NCBI GenBank assembly: GCA_022340405.1
Contig: JAJDOA010000269.1
Location: 1-32,702, forward strand
DNA: 32,702 nt
Direction: 5' to 3'
Source of the DNA: Desulfobacteraceae bacterium
Lineage (GTDB): Bacteria; Desulfobacterota; Desulfobacteria; Desulfobacterales; JAJDOA01
Notes under the pieces: generated by a model
Told to the model about the DNA's origin: nothing
What the model saw: the letters and a program-made list of their open reading frames with translations, nothing else
Databases searched by the model: none
Shown here: one piece after another, positions 17,814 through 26,008 of the stretch
Layout of the letters: every line of letters begins with the position of its first letter
How positions within the stretch are numbered: the stretch's first letter is position 1
Program-made: the position numbers and the translations under genes

Positions 17814-18244
17814 GTGCACATTCAAATCTTAGGCCTTGTGCCCTTTCTTTCCTGGATTCGCCGCTGCCGCAACCGGGATTTCAGGGCCGACGTCATCACC
17901 GGTCTGACAGTGGCTGTTCTGTGGGTACGAACGCCCGACGCAGGAGATAAAACCGTGGAAGAGGCCATGCATTGGTTGGATCACACCAGAAAGGGGTTGA
18001 ACGTCTGCAGAAAGTTGGGACGTCTGCAGCAGCGGGAGAGGGAGGACCGGCTGCAGGAGATTTTAGCGGTCGCCGAAACCGCCTCGGTCGTCGTGATGGG
18101 CGCGGCCTCCGTCACGACGTCTACCGTAGGGCGGTGGGAAGCCTTCCCATTCAGGTCATGGCCAGAACCGAATCGAGCGTCCTCCTGGTCAAGCTCGCCC
18201 CCGAAGCCGACGCGGATTTCTTCAAGGAGCCGTTTACCTGCTGA
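17814..18244 (+). pseudogene. decayed chimeric remnant: SulP-type permease N-terminus joined to a frameshifted UspA-like C-terminus
   Basis: LGLVPFLSWIRRCRNRDFRADVITGLTVAVL resembles a SulP start; then RKGLNVCRKLGRLQQREREDRLQEILAVAETASVVVMGAAS; the Usp-like ending SLPIQVMARTESSVLLVKLAPEAD is in another frame. Confidence 0.55.
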
Positions 18245-18354
18245 ATCGGCAGGAGATGAATATCACCCATTAACTGTAGCGCTTGCCATGTGCCGATTGC
18301 CTTCGCCGTTCCTTTTTGGTTAAATCGTCCCACTGGCGAAACAGGGAGAAACCC

Positions 18355-19134
18355 ATGGAGTATGCACATCTCATCTTGGACATCGGAGAGGATTTTGTAG
18401 CCACCCTGACGTTGAACCGTCCCGACAAGCTCAACACGTTCAACACACCGCTTGCGGAGGAACTCACAGAGGCGCTGCTGCAGTTGGACGAGAACCCCGG
18501 CGCCCGCGTGATTCTCATCAAGGGCGCCGGCAAGGCCTTCTGTGCGGGGATCGACATCAACGAGGTGTTCGGCAAATCCACATTGGAATATCGTGAGTGG
18601 ATCGAACGCATGGAGTCCCCCCTGGTGACCGTCAGCCGCATGAAAAAGCCGGTGATCGCGCAGGTGCACGGAGTGGCCGCCGCCAACGGAATGGGACTCG
18701 TGGCCGCGGCGGACCTGGCCATCGCCGCGGAAAACACCCGGATGGGCCTTACGGCCATCAATGTAGGCCTCAACTGTGTGGGTCCCGTGGTGCCGGTCTC
18801 TCGAATCCTCGGCCGAAAGCGGTCGCTGGAGCTGTTGTTGTACGGAGAGTTGATCAATGCGTCACAAGCGCTGGAGATGGGTCTTCTCAACAAGGTCGTC
18901 GCCAAGGATGAACTGGAGAAAGAGGCCCGGCAGTGGGCGGCGGAACTGGCTCGGAAAAGCCCGGTGGCTGTCCAGATCGCCAAAAAGGCTTTTTATGCCG
19001 CCGAGGATTTAAACTATTCCAGAGCCTTCGAGTACATGAACGAGGCATTTGCCCGTCTTTGCTCAACCGAGGACGCCAAGGAGGGGGTCTCCGCCTTTTT
19101 GGAAAAACGGAGGCCCCTGTGGAAGGAAAAGTAG
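18355..19134 (+). CDS. enoyl-CoA hydratase/isomerase (crotonase) family protein
   Basis: VATLTLNRPDKLNTFNTPLAEEL... GAGKAFCAGIDINE ... VHGVAAANGMGLVAAADLAIAAEN. Confidence 0.93.
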   Translation: MEYAHLILDIGEDFVATLTLNRPDKLNTFNTPLAEELTEALLQLDENPGARVILIKGAGKAFCAGIDINEVFGKSTLEYREWIERMESPLVTVSRMKKPVIAQVHGVAAANGMGLVAAADLAIAAENTRMGLTAINVGLNCVGPVVPVSRILGRKRSLELLLYGELINASQALEMGLLNKVVAKDELEKEARQWAAELARKSPVAVQIAKKAFYAAEDLNYSRAFEYMNEAFARLCSTEDAKEGVSAFLEKRRPLWKEK

Positions 19135-19228
19135 AACCATCTTGAAGAAGTCGTTTCCCCGGCCGATTTTAGGGGAGAACACCGCTGCCTATGCACCCAT
19201 GGGAATGCCAAAGGAAAAGGGAAGATGT

Positions 19229-19657
19229 ATGATGAAAGTCATTCGAATTGCAGCGATTTGCGCAGCACTGTTGTTGTTTGCCGCTGGATGCAAAGACCAG
19301 GAAAATCCGGAAGCGGTAGCCGCGGCACAAGAAGCGGCCCGGAAGTGGCTGTATCTGGTCGACACCGGCCGCTATGGCGAAAGCTGGGAGGCCGCTGCAG
19401 CGTTGTTCCGCGAGGAAGTGCCGAAAGAGAAATGGGTGGAAAGTTTGACGGCGGTTCGCAAACCCATGGGGGCCAACCAAGAACGGATGCTGGACCGGGC
19501 CCGTTTCCGGTCCTCGATGAAAGGAGCCCCGCGGGGAGAGTATGTCTTCATCGAGTACAAATCCTCCTTCGAAAACAACGAAAGCGCAAGGGAGACCGTG
19601 ACCCCCACCAAAGAGGACGACGGCGTCTGGCGGGTGGCGGGCTACTACTGCAAGTGA
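19229..19657 (+). CDS. DUF4019-like lipoprotein
   Basis: Lipobox-like signal LLLFAAGCKD; AARKWLYLVDTGRYGESWEAAAALFREEVPKEKWVESLTAVRKPMG. Confidence 0.8.
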   Translation: MMKVIRIAAICAALLLFAAGCKDQENPEAVAAAQEAARKWLYLVDTGRYGESWEAAAALFREEVPKEKWVESLTAVRKPMGANQERMLDRARFRSSMKGAPRGEYVFIEYKSSFENNESARETVTPTKEDDGVWRVAGYYCK

Positions 19658-19714
19658 GGACGACCGGACCTGGGCGCAATGGCGGCATCTGTCGGTTCCG
19701 CCAGGGAGGCAATC

Positions 19715-20050
19715 ATGGCACATCCGTCCGAAAATCGCGGTAACCACCGCACCTACGATCTCCGGCCCACCGAAATCGAACTAAAGGGGCACCGGTTCCA
19801 GGTGCATGACATCGGCGCCGAGGGAATCGGCCTGATTCTGGAAAAAGGCGGCCCCCAACTGTTTATCGGGGAGCGGATCGAGCGCATTCCCCTGCCGCTG
19901 GAAGCCGGGGTGCTGATCATGCCCGGAGTGGTTTCCCACATCACGGTCACGGAAACGCATACGGTGGTCGGCATCCGCCTCATGCCCGATGCTTCACAGC
20001 TGCAGGATCTTCACCGATTTCAAGAAGAGCGGGCGCTGACCCCGGCATGA
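19715..20050 (+). CDS. PilZ-like domain protein
   Basis: 111 aa; VHDIGAEGIGLILEKG... resembles the PilZ D/NxSxxG-type region. Confidence 0.55.
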   Translation: MAHPSENRGNHRTYDLRPTEIELKGHRFQVHDIGAEGIGLILEKGGPQLFIGERIERIPLPLEAGVLIMPGVVSHITVTETHTVVGIRLMPDASQLQDLHRFQEERALTPA

Positions 20051-20112
20051 CGAGCCGTTGCAGCCGTTTACGGAATCCGGTTGCGCTCCCTCCTTGCGTT
20101 TCCATCGAAATG

Positions 20113-20189
20113 TTGGGGCGGGGCTCATCCCCTCCAACTGGTGGAATCACCTACCCCCAACGGGCGGAGATGAACCCCGCCCCTACGAA
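20113..20189. repeat. REP-like inverted repeat, second copy of the GTAGGGGCGGGG..CCCCGCCC type
   Basis: ttggggcggggctcatcccctcc faces gggcggagatgaaccccgcccctacg; same type as 11342-11420. Confidence 0.7.
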
Positions 20190-20205
20190 GGACATGATAA
20201 ACCCA

Positions 20206-20295
20206 TTTGAAGACTCCCCGCAGCCCCGGTGCCCGGGATTTCCGCTTCGCTCCAACAAGCTGCGGGGAATGCGATCGCTGTTGCCGGTGCAAGCG
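20206..20295. repeat. dispersed intergenic hairpin repeat, copy A
   Basis: tttgaagactccccg ... caagctgcggggaatgcgatcgctgttgccggtgcaagcgaag; matches 22850-22910. Confidence 0.75.
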
Positions 20296-20317
20296 AAGCA
20301 TATTTTTGGCAATTGTC

Positions 20318-22393
20318 CTAGTCGAAAAGACTTTTCAATAGCCCCTTGGCAGATTCCTTCAGAGGCTTGAGGTTTTCGTTCTTTTCGATCACCCGATCCA
20401 GTTCGCCGGAGTCGATGGCCTTTTCCTGGATCTGTTTGCGGATTTCCTGTTTGGCGGCGGATTGCAGGTCGAGACGAAATTGGGGCTCGGCAAACTTTCC
20501 CTGCACCAGCAAGGGAACCAGAATGTCGCTCGTGTTTTTCCGATCCTTGTGGACCCATTTGGGAACGATCCGCAGGTCCAGGCTTTCGGTCACCAGATGG
20601 ACATCGCCGCTGGTGTCGAACCGGAGGACCGGGGAGCTCAGCACCGTTTCGTCTGTGTGAACCGTTCCTTCGTCAGCCCGGAAGGGCACCCGAAATTCCA
20701 CAAATCGCGTCCTTTGATCCTTTCCTTTGATCCAGGACACGACGGTTTCTCCCGTATTGCGCACCATCCCTTCCAGATCAATTCCTTTGACCGCCCCATC
20801 CCGAAAGACAAGCAATCCGCTCCCCTTGAGTGTCTTCCGAATCCAGGTCGCATCGATCCCGGCGGTTCGCAGGTCCAGTTCGGCCTCCATCACCCCCTCG
20901 ATGAGATCCTTGCCTGTCAGCGCCGCAACTACGGGACCGGATTGGACCCCTTGCATGTCGAGCTTGCAACTGGACTGTGGGGTGTCCCTCCGAACATCGA
21001 AGGCGGCATCCAGGTTCACCTTTCCTTCGCTCAGTTCCATGCTGAGGGGTTGGATCCGGTAAAGGCCCTTGCTGCCGTTCAGTTGTACGTCTATGTTGCG
21101 GGCTTCGATGCCACGCACGCGCACCTCTTGCAGGACGATTTTGCCCTCGATGTTCGGACGCCGCAAGGGGGCCCAATCCACCGGAGTGGCGGGTTCCGGT
21201 TTCGATGACCCCTCCGACTTCTTCTTTTCGGCCGGTGTCGAAGGCGGTGGCGCATCGGAGGGCGCGGGCGCGTCGGATTCGGCCCTGCCGGTCTTCGGTT
21301 TGGACGAAGCGGGCAGGTAGCGATCCAGGTCGATACGGTCCACGTCCAACCGGAAGGTTGCGTCCGGATTCTCGAAAGAAGCTGCCTCTGCACTGAACGC
21401 GACCGTGGTGTCGTCGATCCGGAGAATTCCGTTGGAGACGGTTGCCTGTCGGGTGTCCCCGTTCAGGTCCGCCTTCAGGGAAATGCGGCTCAGGGCCTGC
21501 GGGTCGGCCGGGTCCACCGGAAGGGGACGGCCCATCGCCTTCAGCAGGGTGCGCGCCGAAAACTCGTTGAGGTTGAGGGCCACACGATACGTGGGGTCGG
21601 AAAGCAGTTGGTCCAGCCGCCCCTGAAGCTGTAGGCTGAGCTGCTCGGCCGCGGTGGCCGTAAGGTCGAAAATGACGGGGACGGACCCGGGCTTTGTGCC
21701 GATGGGTCCGATCTTTCCTTTCAGACCGATGGCCTGGCCCTCCACCACGGCGCTCAGAGCCAATCCAATGGGCTGGGTAAGGGAAAAATCCGTCAGAGAA
21801 AGCGAGAACGCTTCCACGGTTTTTCGGATATCGGCTGTCTCGTCGATGTACTCCAGGGAACCCTCCGATATGGAAAACTCCTGGATATCGATGGACCGGA
21901 TCGGGAGCCCGGCAGTCGTCGGTTTCGACTTTGTATCCGCTGGCGGCGGTTCCGTTGGTTGCCCTTCGGTCATCGTGGGGGGCACGCCGGAAGGGATGGC
22001 GGAAAATTTCCAATTTTCAATCCCTTGTGCGTTTTTAATGAGAACGATCCGGGGCTTGACGATGACGAATCGTTTGACCTCGACGTCCTGCGAAAGCAAC
22101 GGTAACAGCTTGACCCGAAGGTCAAAGGCCTCCACACTGACGAATTCCTGCCGTTGGAAATCCTCCGGATTGCCCAATTGAAGGTTTTCAAGGGAAATAC
22201 GAGCCCATGGAAAAAGCGACAGGCCGATCTTGCCGATTTGCACCGGTCGTCCGGTGGCCTGGGATACCTTTTTTTCGATCTGGGGACGAAACCGTTCCAC
22301 ATCGTACACCATTGGAATGACGACGAGCGCACCGACAAAAAGCACCGTTAGCGCCAACACGGCCACAATCAGCCATCGTATCGTTTTTTTCAT
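20318..22393 (-). CDS. AsmA family protein
   Basis: MKKTIRWLIVAVLALTVLFVGALVVIPMVYDVERFRPQIEKKVSQATGRPVQIGKIGLSLFPWARISLENLQLGNP; 691 aa. Confidence 0.92.
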   Translation of the reverse strand: MKKTIRWLIVAVLALTVLFVGALVVIPMVYDVERFRPQIEKKVSQATGRPVQIGKIGLSLFPWARISLENLQLGNPEDFQRQEFVSVEAFDLRVKLLPLLSQDVEVKRFVIVKPRIVLIKNAQGIENWKFSAIPSGVPPTMTEGQPTEPPPADTKSKPTTAGLPIRSIDIQEFSISEGSLEYIDETADIRKTVEAFSLSLTDFSLTQPIGLALSAVVEGQAIGLKGKIGPIGTKPGSVPVIFDLTATAAEQLSLQLQGRLDQLLSDPTYRVALNLNEFSARTLLKAMGRPLPVDPADPQALSRISLKADLNGDTRQATVSNGILRIDDTTVAFSAEAASFENPDATFRLDVDRIDLDRYLPASSKPKTGRAESDAPAPSDAPPPSTPAEKKKSEGSSKPEPATPVDWAPLRRPNIEGKIVLQEVRVRGIEARNIDVQLNGSKGLYRIQPLSMELSEGKVNLDAAFDVRRDTPQSSCKLDMQGVQSGPVVAALTGKDLIEGVMEAELDLRTAGIDATWIRKTLKGSGLLVFRDGAVKGIDLEGMVRNTGETVVSWIKGKDQRTRFVEFRVPFRADEGTVHTDETVLSSPVLRFDTSGDVHLVTESLDLRIVPKWVHKDRKNTSDILVPLLVQGKFAEPQFRLDLQSAAKQEIRKQIQEKAIDSGELDRVIEKNENLKPLKESAKGLLKSLFD

Positions 22394-22849
22394 GCATCTC
22401 TCCTTCGTTGCAGGGCTGTTCACCGGAGGGTTCCGACGTCGTAACGGCGGAGTTTTCCGCGCCGGCATCAGGGAGACTCGATTTAGGCAAAATAACAACA
22501 CGCCGCGAAAGGGTCAAGATTGCAGCCGCCGGCAGGAGGCACGGGACTCAGACGCAAATCACGCCATGGTATCTCTGCAAAACGCTTGCAGAAAAATGAC
22601 GTGCTTCAACTAGAAGCGATCTCAACATTAGGATTTTCGTTCAAGGTCAAGGAGGATCCACGTTTTCAGCCGCCCCGGTGGCACCGGGATCTGCGACAGG
22701 CATACGGCGGTATTTCGAGGACGGGAAACGAGAACCCGACGCCGAGATTTATCCGCCCCTGGCGGGTTGGGCGAAAAGACAATTTTGAGATGGCTTCTAA
22801 TTTGTAAAGGGAACGGAAAACGTATACCTTCTGTCAACGACGGGGCCGT

Positions 22850-22910
22850 ATTGAAGATTCCCCGCCACAAGCAGCGGGGAATGCGCTCGCTACTGCCGGT
22901 TCAAGCCCAG
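22850..22910. repeat. dispersed intergenic hairpin repeat, copy B
   Basis: attgaagattccccgccacaagcagcggggaatgcgctcgctactgccggttcaagcccag; near-identical flanks to 20206-20295. Confidence 0.75.
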
Positions 22911-23099
22911 GCGGTCTTAAGAGCCTTTTATCAGTTGCCCCGGTCCCGGTAGGCCTGCCGTGGCTTTTGCTTTTTTTGGAGCTTTTCCGATCCGGGGAAT
23001 AAGGAGGGCGAGGCTAGGGCGGATTGACGCATGACGTTGCTTACGGCACCCATGGTCAGGCCCCATGAAAGTGCAAACCATAGCGGTGGAGTCCAAACC

Positions 23100-23480
23100 A
23101 TGACCATTTCATTATCGGTGGATGCCTTGCGGGATTTGACCGTCTTCACCGTCGAGGGAGAGCTGAGTTTCGAAGAGCAGGTCGAGGTTCTCCGTATATT
23201 CTATGGCGGTGACCCGACCACAAACGTACTGTGGGATTTTCGGAACATCACTGGAAATCGCATTCAATCGGAAGAGGCTTCCGGGATCGTTTCTTTCATC
23301 AAAAGAAACGAGGCAAAACGACCCTCAGGCAAGACGGCCCTGGTGGTCAGTACAGATCTGGATTTTGGCTTGTCCCGGGTAAGCCAGGCCTATGGTGAGT
23401 CTGAAGGGCTGCCCTGGGAAATCAGGGCCTTTCGATCGATGGAATCCGCCTACAGGTGGATCGATGGCAGGGACGAATGA
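23100..23480 (+). CDS. small STAS/SpoIIAA-like protein
   Basis: MTISLSVDALRDLTVFTVEGELSFEEQVEVLRIFYGGDPTTNVLWDFRNITG...; fold assignment tentative. Confidence 0.65.
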   Translation: MTISLSVDALRDLTVFTVEGELSFEEQVEVLRIFYGGDPTTNVLWDFRNITGNRIQSEEASGIVSFIKRNEAKRPSGKTALVVSTDLDFGLSRVSQAYGESEGLPWEIRAFRSMESAYRWIDGRDE

Positions 23481-24142
23481 AGGACACCTATTTGGGTTTT
23501 ACTCAACTCCGACAAGAGGAGACAGAAGGGCGGGACTATCGGATTCGCCTGCGCAAGGCGGATTCGAACATTGCCGTGCTGGCGCCTCACGGTGGCGGCA
23601 TCGAGCCGGGAACGGCCGAGGTCGCCGACGCCATCGCCGACGGCGACTACACCTTCTACGCTTTCCAGGGGTTGAAACCTAGCGGAAACCGAACATTGCA
23701 CCTCACCAGCGTCCGTTTCGACGAGCCCGTGGGCGTCCAAGCGGCCAGGGCGGCGGAAATCGCCGTGACGGTCCATGGATGCCGGGACCAGGGGGAGACC
23801 GTCTTCGTGGGCGGAAGGGGCGGGGCGTGGCAACTGCGGATGCTGCAATCACTGCAGGATGCAGGTTTCGAGGCGCGAATCACCCACACCCCTGAACGTG
23901 CCGGCAGGCGTTTGTCCAACCTTTGCAATCGGTGCCGGAGCGGTGAGGGGGTTCAGCTGGAGTTGTCCCTGGGGTTGAGAAAACGCCTGCTCGTTCCGCT
24001 GTATCGGACGGCCGCGAGAAGGAGAACGGACCGTTTCTCTCTGTTCGTCGGCTCGGTTCGGCAGGCGATGCGGGGGGCAGAATTCGGTTCTCTCGCCGTG
24101 CGGCCTGACCGGTGGGGGCCGGCCGCTCGGCCCCTCGGATGA
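23477..24142 (+). CDS. poly-gamma-glutamate hydrolase family (DUF867/YjqB/PghP-like) protein
   Basis: VLAPHGGGIEPGTAEVADAIA, TVHGCRDQGETVFVGG, GRRLSNLCNRCRSGEGVQLELSLGLR; ATGA overlap with the upstream gene. Confidence 0.82.
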   Translation: MKDTYLGFTQLRQEETEGRDYRIRLRKADSNIAVLAPHGGGIEPGTAEVADAIADGDYTFYAFQGLKPSGNRTLHLTSVRFDEPVGVQAARAAEIAVTVHGCRDQGETVFVGGRGGAWQLRMLQSLQDAGFEARITHTPERAGRRLSNLCNRCRSGEGVQLELSLGLRKRLLVPLYRTAARRRTDRFSLFVGSVRQAMRGAEFGSLAVRPDRWGPAARPLG

Positions 24143-24203
24143 GCGGCGGCATCGTTTCTTCAGGGCCGGCACTTTGAACCCGCTGGACAAAAGTCGATGG
24201 AGC

Positions 24204-25316
24204 ATGCGTATGAAACCGTTTCGGTTGGAACGCTATTTCGCAAAGCATGAATTCACGGCTCCGCATCTCCTGTGCTGCTCGGACTGCGAAACCTTCTCGG
24301 TGGAGGAGCTGTTTCGGCTGGAGCCGGAAGCCCGGGACCGGTTTGCGTCCTTGCGGTTGGGCTACACCGAATCCCTCGGTTCTCCGGAGCTGAGAGAACA
24401 GATTGCCTCCCTGTACCGTCAGATCGGGCCGGAGCAGATCCTGGTCCACGCCGGTGCGGAGGAGGCGATCTTCAACTTCATGCACGTATGCCTGGAGCCG
24501 GGCGACCATGTGGTGGTCCACTCCCCGTACTACCAGTCGCTGGGTGAGGTGGCCCGAAGCATCGGTGCCGAGGTGACGGAGTGGGAGGGCGACCGGAACA
24601 AGGGGTGGCAGCCGGATCTGTCGTTTCTGGAAAAGGCCTTGAACGCCCGCACCCGCGCGGTGGTGGTGAACTTCCCGCACAACCCGACGGGCTTCCTTCC
24701 TGACGCCGATTTTCTTTCAGAACTGTCCAGGCTTTCCGAGGTCCACGGTTTTGTCGTGTTCTGCGACGAAGTCTATCGTGGGCTGGAGCACAGTCCGGCC
24801 GACCGCCTACCCGCCTTTTCCGACTTGAACCACCGAGGAATCTCGCTGGGTGTGATGTCGAAAACCTACGGCTTGGCGGGACTGCGTATCGGTTGGATTG
24901 CGACGCGGAACCGTGATCTCTATCAAAAACTATCTGCTTTCAAGGACTACACGACCATCTGCAGCAGCGCACCCAGCGAATTTCTTGCCGCTCTGGCCCT
25001 TCGGCACCGCAAATGGATCGTAGAGCGGAATCGGGGAATCATCGTATCGAACCTGGACCGGCTGGACGTGTTTTTCGCAGCACACACCGGCCGCTTCGAG
25101 TGGCAGCGTCCAAAGGCCGGCCCCATCGCCTTTCCTCGGTATCTGGGCGAATCCGTGGACGAGTTCTGCGAAAACGTACGCCGACACGCCGGCGTGCTGC
25201 TGCTGCCGGGAACCCTGTATCGAGAGGGGCTCGACGGATTTCGGATCGGATTTGGAAGGAAGGATTTTCCGGAGGGCCTCGCCCGACTGGACCGCTATCT
25301 TCGATCCCGTGCGTGA
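24204..25316 (+). CDS. class I/II PLP-dependent aminotransferase
   Basis: VNFPHNPTGFLP, VVFCDEVYRGLEH, SKTYGLAGLRIGWIA. Confidence 0.95.
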   Translation: MRMKPFRLERYFAKHEFTAPHLLCCSDCETFSVEELFRLEPEARDRFASLRLGYTESLGSPELREQIASLYRQIGPEQILVHAGAEEAIFNFMHVCLEPGDHVVVHSPYYQSLGEVARSIGAEVTEWEGDRNKGWQPDLSFLEKALNARTRAVVVNFPHNPTGFLPDADFLSELSRLSEVHGFVVFCDEVYRGLEHSPADRLPAFSDLNHRGISLGVMSKTYGLAGLRIGWIATRNRDLYQKLSAFKDYTTICSSAPSEFLAALALRHRKWIVERNRGIIVSNLDRLDVFFAAHTGRFEWQRPKAGPIAFPRYLGESVDEFCENVRRHAGVLLLPGTLYREGLDGFRIGFGRKDFPEGLARLDRYLRSRA

Positions 25317-25508
25317 CATTGTGCTGAAAGGAACGCGACCGTATCGCTTTGCGTCCAACCCGCTTTCGGCACGAAATATTGGGATGGGGGTTTTCCTTCC
25401 GCTGTGGCGGGGACCTGTCGATACAGGCGGGGGTAGGTTCCGTCCCTGAGCAAACCAGAAAGCTGGAGCGCACGCCTTGGCATGCGCAGCCGAGTTGGTC
25501 ACGGGGAG

Positions 25509-25540
25509 CCCCAAACCCGGCCCGATGGCCGGGTTTGGGG
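25509..25540. terminator. strong hairpin between convergent genes
   Basis: ccccaaacccggcc-cgat-ggccgggtttgggg: perfect 14-bp stem, 4-nt loop. Confidence 0.75.
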
Positions 25541-25549
25541 GATCATCGA

Positions 25550-25726
25550 TCAGGCCACGCTGCAGCGCCGGGCCCGGCGGCCGCTTTCGCGGGCCGCGGC
25601 GCGGTAGCAGATATGCCGGCCCCTTTCGTCCTTTGCATAGGCATCGCAGTCGGCCAACCGGTCGACCAGCCGCTCTTTCTCCATCGAACAGCAGGCCCTG
25701 GCCTTTTCACGCTTACGAAAATTCAT
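25550..25726 (-). CDS. 58-aa Arg/Cys-containing microprotein
   Basis: MNFRKREKARACCSMEKERLVDRLADCDAYAKDERGRHICYRAAARESGRRARRCSVA*; near-consensus SD gaggaggtatatcATG on the minus strand. Confidence 0.75.
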   Translation of the reverse strand: MNFRKREKARACCSMEKERLVDRLADCDAYAKDERGRHICYRAAARESGRRARRCSVA

Positions 25727-26008
25727 GATATACCTCCTCGCGCCGCGCGGGCGCCGTTCATTTCGCTTCCAGAGCAATTGTCAGGATACCGTTTGGTTTC
25801 TGTCATGGGCTTCTCAAAAAAAATGTGCACTCTTGCAGGCAATGCAAGCGCCGTGAATCGATGGGGAATCGCCCATGCGGTGCTCCCCCAAGTACCACGG
25901 AGGCGGAAGACCTGCATCGGCGGCAATGTACGCGCGTGGGTGGGGTTTTCGTCGCGTGCCCGGCGGTCGGTCTTCAGGCACTGCCGTTGGTTTGGTTCCG
26001 TTGGGTTT

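Noticed and set aside
18355-19134. Specific substrate assignment for the crotonase gene
   Set aside because: Family motifs are clear, but the sequence alone does not discriminate hydratase, isomerase or other activities.
20778-22013. 411-aa ORF in an alternative minus frame of asmA
   Set aside because: Overlaps the AsmA frame, low-complexity Arg/Gly/Pro composition, no recognisable domain.
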